A stretch of DNA of 64,000 nt from Lachnospiraceae bacterium (GTDB taxonomy: Bacteria; Bacillota; Clostridia; Lachnospirales; Lachnospiraceae): the NCBI GenBank assembly GCA_022791575.1, contig JAAVZI010000039.1:30874-94873 (forward strand). Direction: 5' to 3'. The position numbers were made by a program, and so were the translations under genes. Positions 53,062 to 62,584 of the stretch are shown piece by piece; position 1 is the stretch's first letter; every line of letters begins with the position of its first letter. The notes under the pieces were generated by a model, which was given only the letters and a program-made list of their open reading frames with translations, had not been told where the DNA came from and ran no database searches.

Positions 53062-54232
53062 CAAAAATCCCCTTTTTCTGCATTTCTTCAAACAAATGAA
53101 ACGCGCTGATTATTGCTTTATCCATATCATAATATCGATATTCAGCTAATCTTCCACACAAAAAAAGATTTGAATAGTTATCGCCTAAACTTTTATACTG
53201 ATGATACAACCTAATATTTTTCTCATTTAAAATTGGATAATAAGGTTCCCTTCCTTTCTCCGCCTTTCTGTTGTATGGTAATGAATATTCTGATTGAACC
53301 ACTGTTTTTCCATTATTATTTTTGTATGGGTTAAATTGTCTGAACTCTGTCTGCCGTATATATTCCTGTTCTTTTGGATATGTGACAACACCACATGGCA
53401 GCTGGTTTTTTCCCTCATAAGTCTGGTAAGTGAATTCACGAGAACGATACGGAAGATCTCCTAATTTGCTTTCAAACAATTCATCAATTGCCCCGGTAAA
53501 AACCAATGCTTTCATGGTTCGATCTTTATATTTCACTTTTTTCTGTTTCTCATAAAACGAAATAAAATTCAGTGCATCTGTTCCCATTTCCACGTCTATT
53601 AAAGGATGATCTAAAATCTTTTCTATCATTGCCGTATATCCATTTTTAGGCATATACTGAAAATCCCAATCTACAATCCAAGAATCATACCCTAGTACAA
53701 CCTCATTACGGTTTATAACAGAGGGATCTATTTCATCCATGGTTAATCCCCACTGCTTTGCAACATATGGAGCATAAACGGTATCATATAAAAGCTTTGC
53801 ATAATCTGATACCTGTTTATCCTTACATTGTAGCAACTCACTTACCGGTACTCTGTACCTATTGGGAAACAAGGCTCTAATTTTTTCTAGCAATGACTGT
53901 GAATTTTCTGGCCCCAGTAGCTGCTGCAATGTCTTAAAATTATATGGCCTGTCGATATATCTACCATTCACATAACTTACAGCTTTAATAGGGCACTCAT
54001 AAAATTCTGAAAACTGCATCAGATATTCAAGAACCCACCATTGATAGGTTGCAAAAAAATGCGGTCCATATTTTTGTATTAAAATGCCATTCTCATCATA
54101 CTCATCGTAGGCATTACCTGCCACATGACTTCTACGCTCTACTACCAATACTTTCTGATTCGCCTCTTCGGCAATCTTTCTTGCCAAAACACTTCCTGAA
54201 AAACCTGCTCCAACTACAACTATGTCATACAT
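53048..54232 (-). CDS. glf: UDP-galactopyranose mutase
   Basis: A 394-aa FAD enzyme that interconverts UDP-Galp and UDP-Galf. MYDIVVVGAGFSGSVLARKI is the FAD fold. RRSHVAGNAYDEYDENGI, KYGPHFFATYQWWVLEYL, RPYNFKTLQQLL and LFLCGRLAEYRYYDMDKAI are conserved. The polysaccharide therefore probably contains galactofuranose. It overlaps the GT4 gene by 8 nt and the GT61 gene by 14 nt, marking a tightly packed operon. Confidence 0.96.
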   Translation of the reverse strand: MYDIVVVGAGFSGSVLARKIAEEANQKVLVVERRSHVAGNAYDEYDENGILIQKYGPHFFATYQWWVLEYLMQFSEFYECPIKAVSYVNGRYIDRPYNFKTLQQLLGPENSQSLLEKIRALFPNRYRVPVSELLQCKDKQVSDYAKLLYDTVYAPYVAKQWGLTMDEIDPSVINRNEVVLGYDSWIVDWDFQYMPKNGYTAMIEKILDHPLIDVEMGTDALNFISFYEKQKKVKYKDRTMKALVFTGAIDELFESKLGDLPYRSREFTYQTYEGKNQLPCGVVTYPKEQEYIRQTEFRQFNPYKNNNGKTVVQSEYSLPYNRKAEKGREPYYPILNEKNIRLYHQYKSLGDNYSNLFLCGRLAEYRYYDMDKAIISAFHLFEEMQKKGIFDDKL

Positions 54233-55394
54233 ATCTATCAGCCCTCCTTTTAATTATTTCCAAAAACTGCCCGCATGTCTTGTCCCACCCCAAACCTGAA
54301 ATAGCCTCGCCTGCTTTCTTCTGCATCGCCAGCAGTTTATGAGGATTTTGCAGACACTGCATAATTCCTTCAACCAAATCTCTATAACTAAAATCAACTA
54401 AAATGGCTGTATCAGCAGGAAAAAAATCGGTAAATGATCCATCTTGAAATTCTATCACCGGCAATCCTGTTGCAATCATCTCATATGGAACCAGTGAAAT
54501 ATTTGTCATAGAAGCAACCATTCCAAAATCCGCATTCTGATACAACTGTTCGAGTTCTTTCTTATCTAATTTTCCAAGATTCTTTCCTACAAGCACCGGA
54601 TCATCCGGATTCATTCCAAAAAATAATACATCCATCTGAATCCCTTTTTCCAGTAATGATTCCACTGCATGTTTCCACATGATCTGAATCAGATTTGGCA
54701 GTCTTTTATCCTCATTCTTAATGTATACCACAACTTTAAATTGCTTCCGTTGGCTATATGTTTGATAATTTCGTTCTTTCCACTTATATTCTTCAGGAGA
54801 ATATGGAAATTCAATGATATCAATCTCTGATTCATTTACTTTTTCACATTCATGCAGGATCTTCTTCTTATTCCATTGCCCCAGACTAATCATATGAAAG
54901 CCAAATTCATAGGTTTTCTTCGCCAGTAAAAATTTCTCGCCAAACTTTTCAAAATAAGGTTCATAATCCTGAATAAAGTACATCTTATAACCCTTTATCT
55001 TCTTTGCATAATAGACAGATACCCAGCTCGTCGCAATCACCACATCTGTTTCTAACTGGTTCATCTTCCCTTTCTCCAGAAAAGTTCCTCTGCACTGTGC
55101 CAGACAGGCTGGCGCCTGCCGCTGCATATCCGCCTCTGACTGTGCCGTATAATTCACATATTGTACCTGATATCCCTCATTTGCCAGATAAGATCCTATC
55201 CTCAATATGGATGTCATTCCTCCACTTCCCTTATAGATCCCAGGAACCACAAATGTAATTACCTTAACAGAAGCTATATTCGAATTTTTGACTTTCTTAA
55301 AATCTTCATCCTTCAATAATGCATCTAAAAAAACATTATTCTTTTTTACATTCCGTTTATGATATACTTTTTTGGCATATTCAATCAGTTTCAT
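54225..55394 (-). CDS. GT4-like (WsaF/rhamnan-synthesis type) glycosyltransferase
   Basis: A 389-aa transferase with an N-terminal region as in WsaF-type enzymes (ITFVVPGIYKGSGGMTSILR, VNYTAQSEADMQRQ, MYFIQDYEPYFEKFGEKF) and a GT4 C-terminal fold (VVVYIKNEDKRLPNLIQIMW, MVASMTNISLVPYEMIATGL). WsaF transfers rhamnose; this one's donor is not determined. It lies between the GT2 gene and glf. Confidence 0.82.
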   Translation of the reverse strand: MKLIEYAKKVYHKRNVKKNNVFLDALLKDEDFKKVKNSNIASVKVITFVVPGIYKGSGGMTSILRIGSYLANEGYQVQYVNYTAQSEADMQRQAPACLAQCRGTFLEKGKMNQLETDVVIATSWVSVYYAKKIKGYKMYFIQDYEPYFEKFGEKFLLAKKTYEFGFHMISLGQWNKKKILHECEKVNESEIDIIEFPYSPEEYKWKERNYQTYSQRKQFKVVVYIKNEDKRLPNLIQIMWKHAVESLLEKGIQMDVLFFGMNPDDPVLVGKNLGKLDKKELEQLYQNADFGMVASMTNISLVPYEMIATGLPVIEFQDGSFTDFFPADTAILVDFSYRDLVEGIMQCLQNPHKLLAMQKKAGEAISGLGWDKTCGQFLEIIKRRADRYV

Positions 55395-55426
55395 CTCTGA
55401 ACCACGTTCCTTTATACTGCATTTTA

Positions 55427-56482
55427 CTAATATTCTCCGCCCTTCAGCTTATCCAAACCTCTTAATCCCCACCATACATTGTGTTTGATGAGAAATGCGC
55501 ATAAACGCCTTTTCTTACTAATTCCCTTTAGCAGATTTTTATCAAAATATTCTTTCAGCCTGATTTGATTAACCGCGTTCCGAATACATTGATTCTTTTG
55601 GGAAGAAGAATACGGACAATCGGGATGATTATAGATTCCTACAATTTCTAATACATAAGCAAACTTCGATTGCAAATGCCTTAGTTTATCAATTTCATCA
55701 TAATTCCAGCGTTGCAGCAAACTGCTCTCTACTTCATCCGTTCTTAAGATTGCCTCTATCCTATTTTCATGGAACTTAGAAGAGGTGCTATATCCTATCC
55801 TCCGGTTATAGATATAATAAGTTTTTGGATTAAACACATAAGATTCTGCTGCAGCCAGCAGCTGGTAATTATATATCCAATCTTCCCCGCCAAATTTTAT
55901 ATCCTCCTCAAACCGAAGGCGGTTTTCTTCTATCAGCTTCCTTCTATACATACCATTCCATATGCCGTACAGCACCCCTGAATCCTGTATCTGTGCAAAA
56001 TGCTTTTGGATTTCTTCATGTCTTAATACTACTGGATCTACACTTTTACACAATGCCGTTGTTCCGCTGATATCTTCTAATATTTTCCCATTTGGAAGAA
56101 ATGTTCTTTTTAAACGGTCAAACCTTACGACATCTGCATCATGCAGCTTTGCCAGTCTGTAATTATCACATAACAGATTTTCCAGATATTCATCGTCATG
56201 GTCAAAAAAAGTAACATATTCTCCTTTTGCCATTTCTAAAGCCGTATTTCTGGCAGCGCTTAATCCAGCGTTCTCTTTATGGCACACCCTGACCCTAGAG
56301 TCTGTCTCTGCATATTTATCACATAATTCTCCGCTTGAATCTTTCGAACCATCATCAATCAAAATTAATTCAAATCTACAGTTTTTCTGCTTTAACACAC
56401 TTTCAACCGATGTTTTAAGATAATCCCCGGTATTATATACTGGAATGATTACACTGACCTCTACCGCTGTTTCTTTATTCAT
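55427..56482 (-). CDS. GT2-family glycosyltransferase
   Basis: A 351-aa GT-A transferase: VSVIIPVYNTGDYLKTSVES, FELILIDDGSKDSSGELCDK, ENAGLSAARNTALEMAKGEY and FFDHDDEYLEN (DxD-like metal motif). The C-terminal 120 residues are helical. It overlaps the SDR gene by 8 nt. The sugar transferred is unknown. Confidence 0.9.
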   Translation of the reverse strand: MNKETAVEVSVIIPVYNTGDYLKTSVESVLKQKNCRFELILIDDGSKDSSGELCDKYAETDSRVRVCHKENAGLSAARNTALEMAKGEYVTFFDHDDEYLENLLCDNYRLAKLHDADVVRFDRLKRTFLPNGKILEDISGTTALCKSVDPVVLRHEEIQKHFAQIQDSGVLYGIWNGMYRRKLIEENRLRFEEDIKFGGEDWIYNYQLLAAAESYVFNPKTYYIYNRRIGYSTSSKFHENRIEAILRTDEVESSLLQRWNYDEIDKLRHLQSKFAYVLEIVGIYNHPDCPYSSSQKNQCIRNAVNQIRLKEYFDKNLLKGISKKRRLCAFLIKHNVWWGLRGLDKLKGGEY

Positions 56483-57545
56483 TACTTCTATCCTTTTCTA
56501 AGCACATACTAGCAATCAGACGTTCAAAAGCTTCCTCAATCTCTACACTCGGCATCCAGCCAAGCGTTTGGATTTTACTGGTATCCATCTTCATCTTAAC
56601 CACCGGATTGTATCCAAAACGCTGGATATCGCTCTCTTCGATCCGTACATTCGTCTTTGTATACCGTTCTGCCAGCATCCGGGCCATCTGACAAATACTT
56701 AACGTAGCTTCCGTATTCGCTACGTTGTAAGCCTGTCCATTTTCTCCTTTTAACAGCACATATAGAATTCCTTCTGCCGCATCACTGATATAGCAGTAAC
56801 TTCTTATGGTCTCTCCTTTGGTATGGAGCACAATATCCCTTTCCTCAATTACCGCTCTAGCAAACTGGGCAAATACCCGGTTGTCTTCATAACGGACTCC
56901 GGCCCCAAAGGTCTGCACTAGACGGGCGATTTTAATATTCATCTGATATTCTTTGGCATAAGCACAGCAGAGGCATTCGGCCATTCGTTTCCCTTCCGAA
57001 TAGCTGCTTCGTACCTCAAGCGGGTCCAGATAGCCATAATCCCTTTCTGTAACCGATGTCAGCGTCTCATCTGTCACGCCATATACTTCCATCGAAGAAA
57101 GATATACAAACGATTTCACCCGTTTTATTTTCGCCAGTTCTAAAACATGTTTTAATCCAGCCAACGTAACTTCTATTGTTTCCACGGGTTTTTGTACAAA
57201 TGAGGCGGAGTCCGTAACACTCGCTCCATGAATCATATAATCAATCGTTCCCGGATAGCTGAGTTCCTCCAAAATATCCGCTTCCAGAAGTTCCAGTTCC
57301 GCTCGTTCGGCAGCACTTCCGAATATTGTTTTTGCTTTAGCCGTGTCACGGACCAATGCACATAGATGTATGTTGGTATTTTTCTCATGATTCAGCTTCA
57401 GCAGCGCTTTTATGAGAAAACTTCCGATCAGCCCTGTTGCGCCCGTAATTAATACCGTTTTATTATTAAGCAATTCAAAATCCAGATTAGATTCCAGAAG
57501 CTTCCCGATATCCTCTTCCAGAATGTTATTCCTGTTTTGTTCCAT
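56475..57545 (-). CDS. NAD-dependent epimerase/dehydratase (extended SDR)
   Basis: A 356-aa extended SDR. The Rossmann motif TVLITGATGLIGSFLIKALL, SSMEVYG and the catalytic YSEGKRMAE (YxxxK) are present, with AYNVANTEATLSI towards the end. It sits immediately after the IspD-like and LicD genes. In this kind of trio the SDR probably acts on the CDP-activated compound or an alditol or sugar precursor, in the place TarJ holds in ribitol pathways, but its substrate cannot be assigned. SD AGGAGA. Confidence 0.85.
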   Translation of the reverse strand: MEQNRNNILEEDIGKLLESNLDFELLNNKTVLITGATGLIGSFLIKALLKLNHEKNTNIHLCALVRDTAKAKTIFGSAAERAELELLEADILEELSYPGTIDYMIHGASVTDSASFVQKPVETIEVTLAGLKHVLELAKIKRVKSFVYLSSMEVYGVTDETLTSVTERDYGYLDPLEVRSSYSEGKRMAECLCCAYAKEYQMNIKIARLVQTFGAGVRYEDNRVFAQFARAVIEERDIVLHTKGETIRSYCYISDAAEGILYVLLKGENGQAYNVANTEATLSICQMARMLAERYTKTNVRIEESDIQRFGYNPVVKMKMDTSKIQTLGWMPSVEIEEAFERLIASMCLEKDRSNE

Positions 57546-57556
57546 TTCACATTCTC

Positions 57557-58306
57557 CTATAAACCATATATCTGCGAATTTTCTTTTGCCTGCAGCAGCG
57601 CCCTGAGGGTATAAAAATCATCTGGTGTTGTCACCTTTATATTTTCAGATGGCCCTTCCACTATATGCATATGCTTTCCATACATGTGCATCAGCGTACA
57701 GGTATCAATTACATTATTGATGCCCTCTTCAATCGCATGTGTTTCCACTTCTAAGACTTCTTTTAAATAAAAACTCTGGGGCGCCTTGGCAATTCTTGTT
57801 TCATTGCGGTTGGTTGCACTGTCTACAAACCCATTGGAATCAATCAGTACAACCGTTTCCTTGGACACCGATGAAGTAATCGCGGAACCATGCCGATGTA
57901 CACTTTCTATGTTATCCCTGATTACCTGTTCGCTGATTAGGGGGCGTACGCCATCATGAATCAGTACAACTGCTGAGTCCAGACTATCTCCTGCCACTTC
58001 ACCAGCCGCACATAGGCCATGGTAAATAGACAGCTGTCCGGTTGTCCCTCCTGGAACGATTTTTTTCACTTTAAAAATATTGTATTTTTTCAGCAGTTTT
58101 TCTAAATATCCGATACTTTTTTCAATACAGGCAATGACAATCGCATCAATTTCCTGGCAATCCTCAAATATTTCCAGGGTGTGAATGATAATGGGTTTTC
58201 CATTCACTTCCAGAAACTGCTTGGGGCTGCCCTTGCTGTTCATTCTTGTACCTGTACCACCGGCAAAAATTACTGCTATATTCTTATATTCCTTCCTGTT
58301 AGCCAT
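57557..58306 (-). CDS. IspD/TarI-like cytidylyltransferase
   Basis: A 249-aa CTP-dependent cytidylyltransferase: VIFAGGTGTRMNSKGSPKQF (nucleotide loop), VLIHDGVRPLISEQVI, NETRIAKAPQSFYLKEVL and GPSENIKVTTPDDFYTL. Sequence and context point to the TarI/Bcs1-like branch (alditol- or sugar-phosphate) rather than isoprenoid IspD, because it lies between LicD and SDR genes in a polysaccharide locus. It would supply a CDP-activated donor to LicD. SD AAAGGA. Confidence 0.88.
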   Translation of the reverse strand: MANRKEYKNIAVIFAGGTGTRMNSKGSPKQFLEVNGKPIIIHTLEIFEDCQEIDAIVIACIEKSIGYLEKLLKKYNIFKVKKIVPGGTTGQLSIYHGLCAAGEVAGDSLDSAVVLIHDGVRPLISEQVIRDNIESVHRHGSAITSSVSKETVVLIDSNGFVDSATNRNETRIAKAPQSFYLKEVLEVETHAIEEGINNVIDTCTLMHMYGKHMHIVEGPSENIKVTTPDDFYTLRALLQAKENSQIYGL

Positions 58307-58316
58307 AGCTGTCCTT

Positions 58317-59144
58317 TCACGGTTGTTTGGTATTCTCTAGCAAATAAAAGGTGTCACTGTGTGTTACACGATCTTCTACAGGAGGCAGCTGCATATAGTC
58401 TCCATACAGATTGCTCAAATATAAATCTGTATTTTTTAAGGTCATGAACCGGCAGCCTTCAAATTCCGCTTCGCCTGTCATAGCATATTCCTCCCGCTTA
58501 ATCAATTCCTTGTAGCCGCCGGCTCCGCCAATTACACAGCCTACATATTCCGAGGTGTCAAAATCGTATTTTGCAGCATAGCGGTCTATATATTTAATAA
58601 GGAAATGCCGTGGCACCAAACAGTTTACAACCGACAGCATGTACCATGCAGCTGCCTGCAGTCCGTGGGCTTCTTTCTTTTTGTATTTTGCTTCTTTCAG
58701 TCTGTGCATCCATTTCACATACCGGATTACTTTGTTTTTTCGTTTTTTTCTTTCCTGTTCGGTTCCCTGCATTCCATCTAATGGGAAGATATCTATATAT
58801 AGACGCAGAGGCTGTTCTTTGCAATGTTGAAATTCTACATCAATCGTCCGCAGATCTAAGATCTTGCTATAACTGAATCTGGAATCGCTGTTATAAGGCG
58901 TGTACATTTTTAAATGTTTTGGCAGTTCCATGGAAGCTAATTTAAGAAATTTATGATAGTCTGCTCTTGGCATGGCAACATCAATATCGTTATCCCATGG
59001 AATAAAACCTTTATGCCGTACCGCCCCTAATAGCGTCCCGCCTCCCAAGGTATAGCGCAGTTGATGCTTTCTGCATACTCTGTCATATTCTTTTAAAATT
59101 TCAAATTCCATTAGTTGGACTTCACGTAATTCTAATTTTCTCAT
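58317..59144 (-). CDS. LicD-family phosphotransferase
   Basis: A 275-aa protein. LREVQLMEFEILKEYDRVCR and YTLGGGTLLGAVRHKGFIPW followed by DNDIDVAMPR are the LicD nucleotidyltransferase-fold signatures with the metal-binding DxD. LicD proteins transfer phosphocholine or other CDP-activated phospho-groups to glycans. The partner cytidylyltransferase here suggests a phosphoalditol-type decoration. ATG 59144 (SD AGGTAGG, about 10 nt) matches typical LicD starts; ATG 59207, one base after the preceding stop, is a possible coupled alternative that adds 21 residues. Confidence 0.87.
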   Translation of the reverse strand: MRKLELREVQLMEFEILKEYDRVCRKHQLRYTLGGGTLLGAVRHKGFIPWDNDIDVAMPRADYHKFLKLASMELPKHLKMYTPYNSDSRFSYSKILDLRTIDVEFQHCKEQPLRLYIDIFPLDGMQGTEQERKKRKNKVIRYVKWMHRLKEAKYKKKEAHGLQAAAWYMLSVVNCLVPRHFLIKYIDRYAAKYDFDTSEYVGCVIGGAGGYKELIKREEYAMTGEAEFEGCRFMTLKNTDLYLSNLYGDYMQLPPVEDRVTHSDTFYLLENTKQP

Positions 59145-59208
59145 CTCTATTTTTCCTACCTGTTCATTTAGAAATTTCTTTATATCTGCAAAAGGGGGAG
59201 GTAACATG

Positions 59209-60312
59209 CTACTGGGATGACAGCTGGTCCAATACTTCTAAATAGCGTGCAGCCATTTTTTCAATCGTATAGTTTTGAATCTGCTGAATGTTATTTTGTG
59301 ACATTTCTTTGCACAATTCCGGACATGTAAGAATTTCCATAATTTTTTCAGCCAGTTCGTTTGCATGTTCATTTTCAATAATAAAACCGTTTTTCTTGTT
59401 TTCGATCAGCTCCAGCCCTGCTATGCACCGGTTTGTAGTAATTACAGGCAGGCCAAATGCCATTGCTTCATTGATGACCAATCCCCAGATATCTTCTCTA
59501 GTTGGTAGTACAAATAAATCGGCTGCCTGATAATATTCAGCCAACTCATCCTTCTTTTTAAAGTCAATAAAATGCAGATTTTTTAATTGATAGGTGTTTT
59601 TTAATGTTTGGTATTCTTCGGTAGGTTTTCCGCCCACAATATAAACCCCGATATCTTTTGGCAATTGTTTCATTGCCTTAATTAATACATCATATCCTTT
59701 CCGGTAGATGTAACTTCCCACCGATAAAACCATCTGCGGCTCATTAATACCTAATTTTTTTCTTAGCTCGTTTTGTCTGACCGGATCTGCTTTTGCTGTA
59801 ATATCCTTTTCCATCACAGAAGTAAATGGATAGTTGTATATGTGTTTCTTTTTTGCACCATAATGCATGAGATAGCCAGTTGTGGTATCTCCACTGCTGA
59901 ACCATGCAGAGGCCTTGCTGATAAAAAATGTTTTAACTGCTTTTTTGAACGGAGTATCATTTTTTATGAAACCACCATCTGCGCTGATTAGAAAGGGAAT
60001 CTTTTTACAATATAGTTTTAAAATTGCCAGCATTCCTGTTGGAGTAGAATAACCGCCTACAATGATAAAATCATATGTTTTAGTTAAATAGTTACCGATT
60101 TTTATACAAAATGCGGTTTCTGCTGTAACAGAAATTCCATTTAAGAAAATTTCCGTATAGTTCTGTCTGGATAACGTATTCCATTGAACATTTCTGTTAC
60201 TGGCAGACTTTCTTTCATATAGCACAGTCAAATTCGTATATTTACCAAGCTCATTAAATAATGCTGTTTTATATGGTGCAGGAATATTTGTTAAAAATAA
60301 AAGTTGTTTCAT
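59209..60312 (-). CDS. GT4-family glycosyltransferase
   Basis: A 367-aa GT-B transferase. LLFLTNIPAPYKTALFNELG at the N-terminus, VLSVGSYIYRKGYDVLIKAM in the donor domain and DLFVLPTREDIWGLVINEAM (E-x7-E motif) place it in GT4. Donor and acceptor are unknown. It lies between the polymerase and LicD genes. Confidence 0.9.
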   Translation of the reverse strand: MKQLLFLTNIPAPYKTALFNELGKYTNLTVLYERKSASNRNVQWNTLSRQNYTEIFLNGISVTAETAFCIKIGNYLTKTYDFIIVGGYSTPTGMLAILKLYCKKIPFLISADGGFIKNDTPFKKAVKTFFISKASAWFSSGDTTTGYLMHYGAKKKHIYNYPFTSVMEKDITAKADPVRQNELRKKLGINEPQMVLSVGSYIYRKGYDVLIKAMKQLPKDIGVYIVGGKPTEEYQTLKNTYQLKNLHFIDFKKKDELAEYYQAADLFVLPTREDIWGLVINEAMAFGLPVITTNRCIAGLELIENKKNGFIIENEHANELAEKIMEILTCPELCKEMSQNNIQQIQNYTIEKMAARYLEVLDQLSSQ

Positions 60313-60347
60313 TTTCTTAATTCTGCCTTTCCATAATCTGAAAGTTT

Positions 60348-61448
60348 TTAATACTGAAACCAGAATTCATAAGTATATATGCTGCGGCTTGACAATACGA
60401 GATATAAAAAGAGCAGCACGGAACTTGCTATAATACCGCCTTTTATTACCATCTTGCTTTGATTGTTTTTTAAATAGTGATTGTACGTATTGGGGATCAC
60501 AATAATCAAAAATATATTAAAGTAAAAACCCATCCTCCAGATATGGTCAATGTTGCTCTGCAGTAAGATAATGGCCGCTGCCACTAAGATAAGCAGGATT
60601 TCTCTTTGTAGTTTAATATTACTTCTGCCTTTATACACTACAAATATAATAAGCAGAAGTTCTATAAGCAGGTAAATCATATCCAATTTTCCGCTTCCGC
60701 CACTTTGTATATCAGCACTAAAATAAATGGAGTATTTTTGCATATATTTTGCAATAAATCGTCCAATAAGCTCTATATTGCTAATTAATAGCAGGGAGAG
60801 AACACCTGCAAATGTGATTAAAGCCAGATAGATATTTCCCATGCCTTTTCTCTTTTTTATTAAAATAAAAAGTCCAATAATTGCAACGCTTGCTGCTAGT
60901 GAACTTTTATGAAAATAGTATGCAACCGCAGCTAGAAGAACCGCAATCAGAGGTTTTTTCTTTTCCATTGCCGTGTAAACATTTAATACAAATGCAATCG
61001 CTATATACTGTCTCAAGCTGGACATCGCTGTGAGAAAATGCCCCAGTCCCAAAAATAAAGATACCGACATCAGAACATCTTCACTGCTGTAATAAATGAA
61101 AATGCCGATATTAATCAGAATCAATAGACTGGTTAGCAGTAATAAAATCTGAAAGTCCCCTCCAAACAGTTTAGAAGCCAGTTTGTTAAGAAGGAGCCAG
61201 CCATATTCTACATCCCCGCCTCTGAAATGCTGTAAATCCGACCAACGCAACATTTTAATCTGGCGGAACCAGACATAATATACTTTAGTATCTGCTCCTA
61301 CATGAAGGGAGCGCATGCTCTGTAGCAACAGCATGAGTAGAAAGGAAAACAGCAGGAAAGCTCGTTTCGCTTTTATATCATTTTTATTTTTTAACCGCCA
61401 TGAACCGAATAGTAATATGGCAGTCCACATAACCAAATAAGGTAGCAT
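60348..61448 (-). CDS. EpsG/Wzy-type polysaccharide polymerase
   Basis: A 366-aa membrane protein with about 10 segments. SMRSLHVGADTKVYYVWFRQ and GDVEYGWLLLNKLASKLFGG are the characteristic extracytoplasmic motifs of EpsG-family proteins, which polymerise repeat units exported by Wzx. FLGLGHFLTAMSSLRQYIAI follows. It is the only polymerase candidate seen in the locus. Confidence 0.87.
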   Translation of the reverse strand: MLPYLVMWTAILLFGSWRLKNKNDIKAKRAFLLFSFLLMLLLQSMRSLHVGADTKVYYVWFRQIKMLRWSDLQHFRGGDVEYGWLLLNKLASKLFGGDFQILLLLTSLLILINIGIFIYYSSEDVLMSVSLFLGLGHFLTAMSSLRQYIAIAFVLNVYTAMEKKKPLIAVLLAAVAYYFHKSSLAASVAIIGLFILIKKRKGMGNIYLALITFAGVLSLLLISNIELIGRFIAKYMQKYSIYFSADIQSGGSGKLDMIYLLIELLLIIFVVYKGRSNIKLQREILLILVAAAIILLQSNIDHIWRMGFYFNIFLIIVIPNTYNHYLKNNQSKMVIKGGIIASSVLLFLYLVLSSRSIYTYEFWFQY

Positions 61449-61450
61449 CG

Positions 61451-62563
61451 TTATTTCCCATCCATTTCGGAGCTTTTTCTCTGTTTTAATTCATAAAGTT
61501 TAGCTGCAACAAGATCCAGCCTGCCTTTTTCTATAACCAGATCCGCACTTTCTGTACTGCCGCCTGTTTGATAACTAATTACGGTTGTCCCACAGGCATG
61601 CGCTTCCAGATTAGTGGTTGGATAGTTATCCTCATAAGTCAAATTCAGATAGACATCGGCAGCTGAATAAATTTCTGCTAGCTGTTTTATGCTATCTGTC
61701 CGTTGTATGGTCAGGATTTTATCTGGAATTATTTTTTTCAGCTTTTTATTAACGCCCACTAAAATAATTTGAATCGAATCATCTAACTGTTCCGATAATT
61801 TTATAAAATCCTGCAGTCCTTTCTTCTGAATCCATACATTGGCAACTCCAAGAACAATAAACGGATTTTCCAGATGAAAGCGGCGTCTGAAATCACTTTC
61901 TGTTGGCTTAAAGACAGCTGTATTAATCTGGTTGTGTACCACCTCAACCGGATATTTGCTGAGAAACGATTGTTTTACCAGCCCTGCCAGCCAATTAGAA
62001 GGCGTTATAATTTTCATATCCTCCAAACTAGTAAAAAGCTCTTTCTTTATCTGATAGTTCTGCTGGGAATGATCCAGGAATTTACTAGCTGGGTATTCCT
62101 TCTTCTGTGGGCAGTTATGACAGCCCTCCTGCCATTTGCTGCAGCCAATATAATCAAAATGAGCACAATGCCCAGTAAAAGGCCAACAGTCATGCAGCGT
62201 CCAGACCACGGGAATCTGTTCCTTCCTTATATAATGGAAGAGCTGTCGGATATCCAGGTAATAGCCATGCAGGTTGTGAAGATGAATCAGGTCTGGCTGG
62301 TACTCTTTTATTTTTTCAATAAATTTTCTTGTAGCACGCCTAGAATAGAACCCGGTTTTGTCTGTGATTCTTGTCATAGCTGCATGCATATAGGTATCCA
62401 GGTCATTTCCAATACGGACCGCATGGATCCCTTCGGGCGCTTTGCCCCTTCCATAAGCAATCAGGCATTCATGTCCCTGAGCCTCCAATTTATCATACAG
62501 ATCCACCGCAATCCTTCCGGTACTGCCGGTACCGCACACTGTATTGATCTGCAATACTTTCAT
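61451..62563 (-). CDS. GT4-family glycosyltransferase (WcaL/colanic-acid type)
   Basis: A 370-aa transferase. KVLQINTVCGTGSTGRIAVD is the glycine-rich acceptor-side start. PDLIHLHNLHGYYLDIRQLF, VVWTLHDCWPFTGHCAHFDY and CSKWQEGCHNCPQKKEYPAS (Cys cluster) are typical of a well-defined GT4 subgroup in capsule loci. VYLNLTYEDNYPTTNLEAHA carries the E-x7-E motif. ATG 62563 is preferred, with GAGGTGG upstream; a GTG 9 nt earlier is in frame. Confidence 0.92.
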   Translation of the reverse strand: MKVLQINTVCGTGSTGRIAVDLYDKLEAQGHECLIAYGRGKAPEGIHAVRIGNDLDTYMHAAMTRITDKTGFYSRRATRKFIEKIKEYQPDLIHLHNLHGYYLDIRQLFHYIRKEQIPVVWTLHDCWPFTGHCAHFDYIGCSKWQEGCHNCPQKKEYPASKFLDHSQQNYQIKKELFTSLEDMKIITPSNWLAGLVKQSFLSKYPVEVVHNQINTAVFKPTESDFRRRFHLENPFIVLGVANVWIQKKGLQDFIKLSEQLDDSIQIILVGVNKKLKKIIPDKILTIQRTDSIKQLAEIYSAADVYLNLTYEDNYPTTNLEAHACGTTVISYQTGGSTESADLVIEKGRLDLVAAKLYELKQRKSSEMDGK

Positions 62564-62584
62564 AGGTTCCACCTCACAGCAGCC

